Shown here: one piece after another, positions 47,603 to 58,791 of the stretch
Numbering within the stretch: the first letter of the stretch is position 1
Layout of the letters: every line of letters begins with the position of its first letter
NCBI GenBank assembly: GCA_031772625.1
Contig: CM062820.1
Location: 84,860,069-84,924,068, forward strand
Source of the DNA: Pinus tabuliformis
Taxonomy: Eukaryota > Streptophyta > Pinopsida > Pinales > Pinaceae
Direction: 5' to 3'
DNA length: 64,000 bases
Translations under genes and position numbers: made by a program
Notes under the pieces: generated by a model
What the model was told of the DNA's origin: nothing
What the model saw: the letters and a program-made list of their open reading frames with translations, nothing else
The model's database searches: none

Positions 47603-50600
47603 GCATGCCGAACATTCCAGGTTTCAAAATTCTTCTAGATCTACGACTGGTTTCAGCAGAATCCCATGTCAACATTGTTCCTTCTGGTAACAACCTTTTC
47701 AGAATCTCTATCGTCTTGAAGCGAAGAGTTCCTCTCTTTGTTAAATTGAAGTCATAAACAAGTATGTCAACATCCTCCAATTTTAATATGTCTGTGCAGC
47801 GGCGATTTATATTTGTACCCTTTCTTTTTCTTTTTCCGCCATTTTTTTGTCAACTACCATCTTTGGCTTATACACACCATTGAATGGGTGTGTATTTGTG
47901 GCATACCAATGTACTTCAACACCTGTAACATCCTCATTTTCTGTAAAGACCTTTATAGCTTTAACAACCCAAAATGGATAGCCATTGGGATCTCCATCTG
48001 CTAGCACTGGAATCATGCAACCCTCCTTAATATCCTGTACTGAACCCATATAAAGGTCTTCCATGGCTTCACATTGTGCACGAGACCTTCTAGAACCAAT
48101 ATACATCTCTCTTTCCGTTGCCTATGAAGAATTAATAATACCTTGACTTTGTTGCTGTTCAACAATGTTTACTTCCTCATGTTCATTCGACACATTTTGT
48201 GGCCAACTAAATGGATTTTTCAAAGGTATATCTTCATTTGTTGTTGTTGAAATGATATCACTTTGATTATTGAAAGATGACTCCCACAAAACTGAATCAG
48301 CAATGTAAAAGTACTCCTATGTATATCTAATACATTTTTTAATTTCTTCCAGGCAATCAGAATAATTTATATGTCTATTCTGTCTTCCTGCATTCTAAAC
48401 TTCACCAACTAATTGTAATAACAATAATTTTTGATACAAATATTGGACGATCTGGAATGAACTTCAAAAATTGCAAACCTGATGACGGTGCCCATTCTGT
48501 AGTAGTTGAAAACTTCTTGCCCCATATTAGTGTTTTTCCATCAATTTTTTTGATACGAAATTGATGTTGGAAGCTAATGTCATTAAGTTGTTCAATGCAT
48601 TTCCCCTCACCATATGATCCCAGAATAAACCTTTGCATGTCAATACTTTCTTCCAACACATCAAACGTAGGCTCTGGCATGTATGATTTCTTAATACATT
48701 CAATTAGTGATGGCAAGCTCCCAACTTCCTTCCTCCTCAATGTGACTGAAAAACGACTGAACATCTGATCAATATGGTCATGAGTGTGCCCAACAAGAAG
48801 GAAACCAACCTTTACCTTTTGAAAAATTCTCAATTCAACAAGCATGTTTAGATATCCAAAAACAACCTGATTTTTGTTTTCACGGCAAGTGTTGTCCAAT
48901 TGTAGATACAAAACTTCAGGAAGATTACCAGACCAATGAGAAATCACATCATGAATTATGGTTATGGTCGGATTTGCAACATTATGAATATTTGGAGCTG
49001 TGAAGTACACCCTTGGCAACATTTTCCCTTTGAAGACCATACAACCGACCAAGTGAAACTGAATAAAATTTTCCTCTTGTAAATTTTTGGGTGTGCAAAC
49101 AAAATGTGGTAAAAGTGTTTTCTTCTGGTCCATACCATCAATTATCAAACCCAAATATTTATTCGGATTATCATAACACTTCTTTCGATGCTTTTACAAC
49201 TTCTTCCTTTCATTTGTTTGTTGTTTTTGATGCTCCTGAAGTTCTTTGACAATTAAATCTACACAACATAAAAGAAATTCATTACGAAATATGTTTTCAT
49301 AGTTGATGACTATACAATTTTAAAAGTTAAAGTTATGAACGCTTACCTCTTTTTGAGCCTTCACATTTGTCCCTTTTTGATTTAAGAGAAGCACATGTAC
49401 TGCAAATCCCCATCCTTGTCTTCTTAGGAATACAGACATTATTGAATTCTTTCTTCCATATCTTCACAAAATATTGATATGTAATAAATTGGCCATGTCC
49501 CTCAGCACCCTTTGCATATTCTTTGTATAAGTTGTACATTTCTCGTCTTGAAAAATTATCTGGAATATGTATTGTCTCTCTATTTGGCATACACTCTCCA
49601 TGCTTTGAAAACAAATCTTTCATCCATGACATTGCAGTGTTTGATAATGGCCCAAACTGTCTTTTATGACATACTTCTGAATAAAATGTGGGATCCTTTT
49701 CCAAATTTTCTTGAATTCTCGAGAGATGAAAATTCACAATCGAATGAAACATTTTGAAAGCTTTTCTACACAATAATAAATTCCTAATATAATAATCATA
49801 ACCTGACAATGTAGGTTGCATGCATCCAACTAAATATGAATTTTGCATGCTTTTATTCATTGACAAATATCTCTTCCTGCTTTCTAATGAAAATGTGAAA
49901 TCCATATGTTTCAAGCAATTTCTTTGGCAACATTCACTTGAAATGAGAGCACTAATAGAACTTCTTCTCGTCAGATATTTTGCTCTACCCCTTGTATAAC
50001 TAGAACAACTTACATTTATACGAAAAGGTCTGCTCCTACTCCTCGATACAATATTTCTTGGCAACATCTCCATCATTGGATCATCATTTTTATAAGGATT
50101 TTCATCATCATTAAGAGGAATGTTATCCACACTATGATCAGCTCTGCTTTTCAAATATTGACTTAGAGGATACTCTTCATCTTCCCCTTCTTCAGTGCTA
50201 CTGTCATATTCTTTAGAATTCGGACTGAATGGAAAATTTGATTCGATGTTTAATGGATATTCTTCCTCATGTGCATTGTCAGTGCTACTCTCATAGTCCA
50301 TAGAATTAGGAATACGTTGAAAATGAGACTATTTACTTATTGAAGATGCTACATCTTGTCCTTTGTCACTGTTACGTTTATAATCATTAGAATTAGGACT
50401 AACTGCATCATCCTGTCCTTCATCACCGCTGCTCTCATAGTCCTTAGAATTAGGACTAAGAGGGCACTGTGACACTCCAATCTTTTGAAATTCATCATCC
50501 TGCGCTTCATCACTGCTGCTCTCATAGTCCTTAGAATTAGGACTAAGTGGACACTTTGACACTCCATACTTTTGAAATTCATCACCATGCTCTTCATCAC

Positions 50601-51551
50601 TACTGCTCTCATAGTCCTCAGAATGAGGACTAAGTGGACACTTTGACACTCCATTCTTTTTAAATTCATTACCACGCTCTTCATCACTGCTGCTCTCATA
50701 GTCCTTAGAATTAGGACTAAGTGGACACTTTGACACTCCATTCTTTTGAAATTCATCACCACGCTCTTCATCACTGCTGCTCTCATAGTCCTTAGAATTA
50801 GGACTAAGTGGACACTTTGACACTCCATTCTTTTGAAATTCATCACCACACTCTTCATCACTGCTGCTCTCATAGTCCTTAGAATTAGGACTAAGTGGAC
50901 ACTTTGACACTCCATTCTTTTGAAATTCATCACCACGCTCTTCATCATTGTTGCTCTCATAGTCCTTAGAATTAAGACTAAGTGGACACTTTGACACTCC
51001 ATTCTTTTGAAATTCATTACCATGCTCTTCATCACTGCTGCTCTCATAGTCCTTAGAATTAGGACTAAGTGGACACCGTGACACTCCATTCTTTTGAAAT
51101 TCACCATCATGCACTTCAAAACTGCTGCTCTCATAGTCCTCAGAATTAGGACTAAGTGGACACTGTGACACTCCATTCTTTTGAACTTCACCATCATGCT
51201 CTTCAAAACTGCTACTCTCATAGTCCTCAGAATTAGGACTAAGTGGACATCGTGACACTCCATTCATTTGAACTTCACCATCATGCTCTTCATCACCACT
51301 GCTTTCATAGTCCTTAGAATTAGGACTAAGTGGAATCTGTGACTCTTTATTAATTTGAAATTCTCCATCCCCTCTTTCATCAGTGCTGCTATCATAGTCT
51401 TTAGAATGGGGATAAGTGGAAGAATTGACTTTCTATTCATAGTGGAAGAATTCCCGCTATATTCATCAATATGAAGAGAGTTGTTACGCGATGAAGATGT
51501 TGATGGTGTATAAATCGAAACTTCACTATCAGAACAATCCATCCCTTTCAA
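47603..51551 (-). pseudogene. DUF7869-type transposase-like gene (main part)
   Basis: Coding starts at MKGMDCSDSEVSIYTPS (51551 or 51542). After an N-terminal frame change come 29-residue repeats (about 51425-50380), an acidic segment, and a conserved region with Cys/His residues (SSECCQRNCLKHMDF, CHKRQFGPLSNTAMSWM, GICSTCASLKSKRDKC). An intron (49346-49259; GTAAGC donor, TGTAG acceptor) leads to the DUF7869 core: LGLIIDGMDQKKTLLPHF, VLYLQLDNTCRENKNQ and GFLLVGHTHDHIDQMFSRFS. Stops: TAG near 50330, TAA near 49195 and three near 48390-48125, two of them at expected Trp codons. A frameshift lies near 48430. The three acidic motifs suggest a DDE-like catalytic fold; this is inference. Confidence 0.8.
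50330..51425 (-). repeat. 87-bp tandem repeats encoding a 29-residue acidic unit
   Basis: About 10 good and 2-3 degenerate units encode variants of GVSKCPLSPNSKDYESSSDE followed by ERGDEFQKN. The period is exactly 87 bp (for example 50634 to 50721). Each unit has an SPNS/KDYESSSDE core resembling casein-kinase-type acidic Ser clusters, and one Cys. The core SPNSKEYDSS recurs beyond the stop at 50330, which shows the stop is a mutation inside the repeat region. Confidence 0.9.
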
Positions 51552-51599
51552 ATAGGAGATGTTGAATGATACAAATGGAGTCTCCTAAGGATATTATAT

Positions 51600-51710
51600 A
51601 GCTTAAAGAATGAAATATTCCCTCCAAAATTATTCCCTCCAAAAAGTTTCGCGAAAATATTTCCCTCCAAAAATTTTCGCGAAACAATTTCCCTCCAAAA
51701 GTTTGTTAGA
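51600..51710 (-). promoter_or_regulatory. Putative promoter repeats of the transposase gene
   Basis: About 50-150 bases upstream of the ATG, TTCCCTCCAAAA occurs four times (51618, 51633, 51661, 51689). Two copies of the perfect palindrome TTTCGCGAAA (51647-51656, 51675-51684) lie between them, 28 bp apart. TTTCGCG resembles E2F-type cell-cycle sites. The function is inferred from position only. Confidence 0.5.
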
Positions 51711-52260
51711 TTTATTTACCTTCACTAATTTATTCTACAATTTATTGAAAAACGCAAACTAAATTTTTTTATGAAATAAATCACTAAAATTAAAATTGTA
51801 AACTACAACTTGTACATTAATTATTCTAATAGTTAAAGTATATAATATTTACTAAACAACTGAATTTTTTTTTTAATTTTTATAATATATTCTAAAACAA
51901 ATTAATCCCACATTCAATCCATTGTAAAACAATTCTACAATATTCGCTCTATAATATTTTAAAACAAATTATCCCACATTAATCGTACGGAAAAACATCT
52001 TCATAATTTCACTTATATATTAAATTTCATTATCACTATTACTCACGTCACATCCAGGTTTTTTGAGGTTCGTTGAAAGACTCGTGAATTTGTGGAGCAG
52101 CTGTATTGTTATCAACAACATATTCAACAAAGAATTCTCGCAATTGAAAGGTAATTTCAATTTTTTTCCTTCAAAATTTTCATATTAAATTAATTTAATG
52201 AAGAAGATTTTTTTTTAAAATTAATAATTTTTTTAAGCCAAAATAACAGTTACGTCAATC
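51711..52260. other. AT-rich spacer upstream of the transposase gene
   Basis: No gene is seen. It is very AT-rich with T/A runs, between the promoter repeats and the GC-rich block. The composition change at 52260 is abrupt. Confidence 0.6.
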
Positions 52261-54300
52261 GTGAGCATGGTGGGCCCGATCAAACTCAATCGCCCAATAA
52301 CTGTGGGTAGGCTGTCGTCGTGCCCCCCATGTCCCACACCACCCTCCCTCAACCCATGCGCCCTCCCCCCCTCACCTCTCAGCCTCCCCCCAACCCATTA
52401 CCGACCTCTCCCCCTCACCCATGCCCTATTCACCCTCCTACCCAACCCATGCGCCCCCCCTCCTCAACTCCCATCCCCATGGGCCCCACCCCCTAACTCC
52501 CACGCCGCCCACCCCACCCAACCCCCGCACCCCCCCCCAAACACCCCTACCCCGCCCCCTCCCCCCCCAACCCGCCCCCTCACCCCCCCCCCGCCCACGG
52601 CCCCCCCAATCCACCCCCCACGGCCCTCACCCACCCACGCGCCCCCCCAACCCGCCCACTCACCTCTCGGCCCTCCACTCCAACCCGCCACTCCCCTCCC
52701 CATCTCCCCTGCTCCACTCCCCCGGCCTCCTTCGCCTGTGCTTGGCCATCCCCGCGGCCCTCCCACTCCAACCCGCCCCCTCACCTCTCAGCCCCCCGCC
52801 CACCGCCCCCCCCTCCTCCTGCCGCTCCCCTCTCCTCCCCTCACCCTCTCCCCCGCTCCTCTCCCCCGGCCTCCTCCGCCCATGCCTGGCCACCTGCGCG
52901 GCCCTCCGCCCCGCCCGACCGATGGGTGGCCTCGGCCGTGCCACCTGCGCAGCCCTCCGCCCCGCCCGACCGGCGGGTGGCCTCAGCCGCGCCACCCCCG
53001 CGGCCCTCCGCCCCGCCCGACCGGCGAGGGTTCAATTCCGGGAATCAACCCGGGCCGTGGGGGTGGCCAGGCAGAGGCCAGCGCCACCTGCGTGGCCCTC
53101 CACCCCCCCCGACCGGCGGGGGGTCGGAATCGACCCCTCGCTGGTCGGGCTGGGAGGAGAGTCGCGGGGGTGGCCAGGGCGAGGCCAGCACCCGCGTGGC
53201 CCTCCGCCCCGCCCAACCGGCAGGGGGTCGATTCCGGGAATTGAGCCCCCGCCGATCGGGCAGGGCGGAGGGCCGCGTGGTGGCCAGGCGTGGGTGGTGC
53301 GCGAGGGGGTTGGGGGGTCGAGAGGTGAGGGGGTGGGTGGGCAGGTTGGGGGGGAAGGTTGGGGGTGTGGGTGGGCGGTGGGCGGGGCGGGTTGGGGGGC
53401 CGAGAGGTGAGGGAGCGGGTGGGCGGGGCGGGTTGGGGGGCCGTGTGGGTGGGTGGGTTAGGGTGGCGTGTGGGCGGTGGGCGGGCAGGTTTGAGGGCCG
53501 AGAGGTGGGGGGGCGGGTCGGCGGTGGGTGGGGTGGGTGGGGGGTGCGGGTGGGCGGTGGGCGAGGCGGGTTGGCGGGCCGTGTGGGTGGGTGGGGCGGG
53601 TTGGGGGACCGTGTGGGTGGGCGGTGGGCGGGGCGGGTTGGGGGGCCGTGTGGGTGGGCGGGTTGGGGGGGCGGGTGGGCGGCAGGGGGTTGGGGGGCCG
53701 AGAGGTGAGGGGGCCGGTTGGGGGGGCGGGGAGGGGTAGGGGGTTGAGGGGGGCGGTGGGCGGGGAGGGGTAGGGGGCCGAGAGGTGAGGGGGCAGGTTG
53801 GGGGGGCACGTGGGTGGGTGGCAGGGGAGGGGGTTGGGGGGTGCGCGTGGGTGGGTGGGTGGGTAGGTGGGAGGGGCGGTGGACAGGGGGGGTGGGGGGC
53901 CCGAGAGGGTAGGGGGCGGGTTGAGGGGGCGCGTGGGTGGGCAGCGAGGGGGTTGGCGGGGCGGGGGGGGGGGGCATGGGTGGGCAGGCGTGGGTTGCAG
54001 GGGTAGGTGTGGGGGCATTGGTAAGGGGGTTGGAGGGGTACCATGGGTAAGGGGGTTAAGGGGAGGGGGCACGGGTAAGGGGCTTGGGGGGTCGGTTGGG
54101 TAGAGGTGGGGGGCATGTGTATGGGGGTTATGGGGGGTAGACAGGGGTGGCATGGGTAGGGGGACAGGTCGGTTGGGTAGGGGGTTGTGGGGGGCGCATG
54201 GGTAGGGGGTAGGGGGCTCGCCCTCACTTGCCCAACAGTCCACTTAGCTTCGTCGTCCCTCACCTGAGCTCTCGCCCGCCCATCGACCCGCCCACCCACC
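52261..54300. repeat. GC-rich, strand-asymmetric inverted repeat between the two transposon genes
   Basis: The left half (about 52300-53270) is C-rich on the plus strand and the right half (about 53270-54240) is G-rich. They are diverged inverted copies: CACCTCTCGGCC occurs on the left (52668) and GGCCGAGAGGTGAG on the right (53397, 53697, 53777). The centre (52880-53280) repeats GGCCCTCCGCCCCGCCCGACC in both orientations. Long open frames cross it on both strands only because it lacks A and T; they are low complexity (Pro, Gly, Arg). It lies in the shared upstream region of two divergent genes. Confidence 0.88.
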
Positions 54301-54424
54301 CGTTAGAGGTGGTTGGGCCATTTTGATTATACAAATAACAAATTTATGGTATATTTTCGTTGTTAATTTAAGTTAATATTCTTTTTTTTATTTACTAATT
54401 TATGTGTTTTTATTTTTTAGGAAA

Positions 54425-57400
54425 ATGGCATCAAGGAAAATTTCTGTGAATCTTTCTGGACCAAAGACTCTTAAAGGTGCATCTTTGAAAAACATTGGTA
54501 AACGAACTCCACCTGAGCTCATGGCTACAAATCTTTCAAGTGCCTTAAGTGATAAAAAGATAATTTCAGACTGGAAAACTTCAAAAGAGGTGAAATTTCC
54601 ATCAAGAGCTATGTGAAAGAAAGAGAGAGCACAAATGTGAATATATATCTATATATTGATATACCCCATAATAATGAAAATTTGGAGGTGATGGGAAGAG
54701 TCATAGATATGTGTTCGGTACCGAACACTGAAGTTGTTTACGTACTTACAAAAGCTCCCAAGTCACATGAAAGGATTAAATACCGACTATCATATTCATT
54801 ATATGACACGAGAGAGGTATCTACAAAGTTGTGTAAAAAAATTGTAAATGAGATGACACAAAACATCGTAAGTATTGTTATTTGTATTTTTATTTTGCAT
54901 TTTGAAAGTGTCTCGCTATATTTTTTTAATTTTGTTTTTATTGACATATGATATTTTGTTTGGCAGAATTTTGTTGAAAGTTGTTCAATTAGGTTGGGAG
55001 GCATTCATTTCATAGAGCATGATATCATGAAAGTTTTCAGCCATTTTTACTCAGTGTCAAAAGAAGATATGGAAAACGTGGAAAATGTAGTAATTGATGA
55101 TGCTACAAAACTACATCCAAAGAATCAGAAAAAAAAGGTCTCTGGTGGATAAATCTAGCAATGGTAAACAAGTTACTTTTGAGGACGATGAAGTTGAAAT
55201 TGACAGTGAAGCATATGTTGCCATTACTGAAGATGACATTGGAACTAAGAAAAGTCGTAAAAGACCAAAAGTAACAATGCCCAAGAATAAATATGTTGAG
55301 AATGTTATGACGAAGAAAAGTAGAGTTGAAGATCTTGAAGTAGTCATTACCAGAAGTCAAGAACCTAGTGAAACTTCAAAAGAAAGCAAAGAAATCATTA
55401 CACCAGGAGCTAATTTAGATGATGGCATTATCAAAACAAAACAAATTGCCATTCGACAGAACTTGACAAAAAGAAACTTAATTGATGGTGGTCGTACATT
55501 TCAGCTAAATGTCAGACAAACCTATAAGGCAAGTGAAGGACAATGCCAATATCAAGTCAGAAAGCCACATCATCTGCATGTTCACAACTTGAAGACATTG
55601 ATGAGGTACAATCCATATGCTCATGTGGTTAGTTATGTGCTTCTTGTTGATCCACTTCAAGTTCCCAACAAAGAAGCATTTGATAAGTCAAAATGTTTTG
55701 AATACAATTATTATGTGCTTGGGGGTAACCATTCTGTAGAAGCTCAAAGACAATTGATGGAGGAATATCCTAATAACCCACGTTTTGAAACAATGAAATG
55801 TATCATTTATGCTGGTTTAAATGAAACAGAAGCAAATTTAGTGGCATGGGATCATAATTCAGATAATGAATATAGGATGTCTATGACTTTCATCCAAAGG
55901 GTTAGATTTATTCATAGTGAATTTCAAGAAAAATGTGGTGGGGATAGGATACATGTTACTGCAGATTTCTGAAGGGAATGTTGTATGGAAATAGGCTATC
56001 AAATTGAAGAGAAAACCAATTCAAAAGGTGGAAAAGACAACAGACATAGTGATTTATTCAGAGGTGTTGATAACATTTTCCAATTGGCATTTAGAACTGG
56101 AGATGTTTGGAAGTTGATTGATGAGATTTTTAGCATGTGGGAAGACATTGGCATTAAAAACCAGAGGGTCAAAAAGTCTAAGCCATTGATATGTAGCAAC
56201 AGTAAATCAGCTCCTAAACTGAAGCAACTTCCAGACGATATGACCATCACGCCTTGGAGGGCAATGCAAGGAGTGAAAGATGAAAAAATTGTCAAAACAA
56301 TATTATCTCATGTGAGGTCAAGGGAATTATCATTGGAAGAAATGTCTGAAGAATTTCAAAAGTAAGTTTGCTGAATTATTTTTATTTATTTCTAGGATTA
56401 TAGTTATGTTTTAAATAAAACATGTTGTTCTTGGTGGTATTTGTTGTACATATCATTATATTAACTTTTTGTTACTTTATCTATGCAGTCACAAAGTTTA
56501 CATGAAAATTCAGGAACAAATGGTTAGATTGTTGAATGAAGATAGTTGGGATGATGTTGTATGCAACTATCCAGATTCAAGTTCTACATCAACATTAAAA
56601 GCTTTTTATCTTGCATTTAAAAAGGTATCTTGATTTATACATTCAGTTTTATTCATCTGTGTACTATTTTTAATTTAAAACTTACACATATATTTGTTTA
56701 TTTGATAAAAGATGAGGAAGGAAGATAATGGAGCACCAGACAGTTTCAAGACTTTTATTGAAATAATAAAGATTGAAAGACTGAGGAAGCAACGTATTAA
56801 GAATGTTGAACTTGATCCAACTCTTAATCATTTCATTTGGAAGCTAGACACTATTCAATATCAAGTAATACGAGGCGACTGTGAAGACATTGCTAAACTC
56901 ATACCAAAAAGGGATTATGCCCTAGTTATTGCAGATATTCCCCATGGTTTCAATATTCCAAACATTTACTATGATAGTGACCCTTATACTTATAAATCTT
57001 TCAATAAACTGGTTGCGGGATTTGTAGAAGTGACGTCATCACCATTATGGATATTTGTGACATTTCATTCAGACACACAATTGGCAATGATATTGTCAAG
57101 CTTCAAGGGAAAAACAAATTCAAGGATGCAGCTTACATGGTAAGACGTTTAAAAGGTGTATTTGATTAATGTTGAAAAATTCATTTATGTACAAGTTAAC
57201 TGAACTTTTACTATTTCATGTTACAGGCAAAAGTCAAATCTTCTTAACAATGAAGATCAACAATTTATAAATGACTGTGAGTTCATTCATATTGATAGTT
57301 GGGCAAAAGATGATAGCCATATGTCTATGATTTTTAATCGGGTGGACGGAAAGAGTCATAGCCAAATACTGAATTATGATGCTATTGTGAGAAAACTAAC

Positions 57401-57988
57401 ATATGAAGACAAAGAAACGAAAGGAGAGATAGTTAACATTTATCAAAAACCACAATTATTAATTAACTATCTTATAGACATATGTTCAAATGAAGGAGAT
57501 TGGGTTCTGGATTTATTTTCTGGCTCAGGTAGGTTTTGCTATATGGAATTGAATTTCAATATGTTCTTTTTTTAATTAATATGTCATTGTACTAATTTAC
57601 TTCATTATTTTTTTGTGCTTGATAATTAGGTACAACACTAGCATGTTGCCTTTAAAAAGGAAGAAATTGCATTGCAATTGAGAAAGATCCATTACAATGC
57701 AATTTCATTCAGCAAAGAGTTAATGCTCTTAAATTTCTTCCAGATGCAATGCAAGAAATTGGGTTGAAGAAAGGGGATTTTAGTGAATCACGTGTGGCAA
57801 AAAAGGCAAAGGAACCCCAACCACCATTACATGGTATGTTTGGAAAGACATACATTGGGAGATTCGCAGACATCAAAGACCCATTAGAAGAGGAAAATGC
57901 GAAAAATGAAGTAGAAAATATTGTGGAAGAAGACAATGATGAAACTCTAGAGGACAAAGAGTTTGGATTACGTGACATTGTTGATTAA
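54425..57988 (+). pseudogene. ParB-like domain plus beta-class DNA amino-methyltransferase, intron-containing
   Basis: Likely exons are 54425-54867, 54967-56361, 56489-56624, 56712-57139, 57227-57528 and 57630-57988 (about 1020 codons), all with GT-AG introns that keep phase. The N-terminus is basic. A ParB/sulfiredoxin-like domain follows, with YYVLGGNHSVEAQRQL and LNETEANLVAWDHN. The methyltransferase part has motif IV first (YALVIADIPHGF where DPPYG is usual) and motif I last (WVLDLFSGSGTTLACC), the beta-class order of N6-adenine/N4-cytosine enzymes. Damage: frameshifts near 54605 and at an A8 run (55127), TGA after HVTADF and TAA after TLACCL. Expected role: DNA methylation of transposon or host. 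Confidence 0.85.
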
Positions 57989-58791
57989 ATTTAAGTTATT
58001 CTTGGAAATCAAGCTTTGCAATGTTTTGACTCTGACATTTTATGAAAAGAATAATCAATCAATTAAAGTTGTTATGTGTTCAATATTTGTAATTTGTGAT
58101 TTTCACATTGATCTTTAAGTTAATTATTATTTTTTGAAAAAAAAGTGATTATTATTATTATTTTTTTGACATGAAATTCATAAAAAAAACTATTATTTGA
58201 CCATTTTTAGTTAAAATTTTGTATAAAAATTGTGATTTTGACATGTTAATTCTAGCAAAAAATTATCAAAACGTGTAGTTTTTTTGTTATTTTTATGTTA
58301 AAAATAGTTATTTTTATGTCCATTGTTAAAAAATATTGTTTTTTAGAAACAATTATTTCATGTGGATTGAAAAATTAATTAAGGATGTATAAATATGTAG
58401 ATTATCTAAAATTCAAACTATCGACTTTCTAATTTAAAAATGCAAAACAATAAAAACCCCACTACAAAAAAAATTAAAATTAAAATAGAAAATAAGAAAA
58501 TATGAAGAAAATGACCACTTCAAAAACTATCAAATTTAGAAAATAATTATTTACATTTCATACACTAGAAAATTTAAAGTCAAAAAATAGGTCTTTTAAA
58601 AAAAGGGTTTGATGCAGAATACTCACTTTTTTAAATCAGCATCAAAATCACTACCATTCTAAAATGTAATGCACATGAAAAGAATTAAAGTTCCAAAAAC
58701 TATGTTCTAAAAAAAACATGTGTGTTCTACATCACCCCTTTTCAAAATCAGGTCATTTTTTTGCTATCTCTACGAAACGAGTAACAGTATC
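57989..58791. other. Right subterminal non-coding region of the DNA transposon
   Basis: This very AT-rich stretch has A and T runs and no gene. It should contain the methyltransferase 3' untranslated region and right-end binding sites. ACGAAACGAG at about 58772 partly resembles the AAACGGGAACT terminal motif. Confidence 0.55.

Noticed and set aside
50349-51263. Alternative 304-codon frame through the 87-bp repeats (MECQSVHLVLILRTM units)
   Set aside because: It is the same repeats in another frame. The SPNSKDYESSSDE frame continues into the conserved gene and keeps its motif in diverged units, so that frame is the real one.
52261-54299. Long open frames on both strands (up to 438 codons, Pro/Gly/Arg-rich) in the GC-rich block
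   Set aside because: All six frames are open because the sequence almost lacks A and T. The peptides are low complexity and mirror each other across strands, so I treat them as composition artefacts.
54425-57988. Bacterial contamination as the source of the ParB-methyltransferase gene
   Set aside because: Five phase-preserving GT-AG introns and location inside precise transposon ends in a plant retrotransposon argue against contamination.
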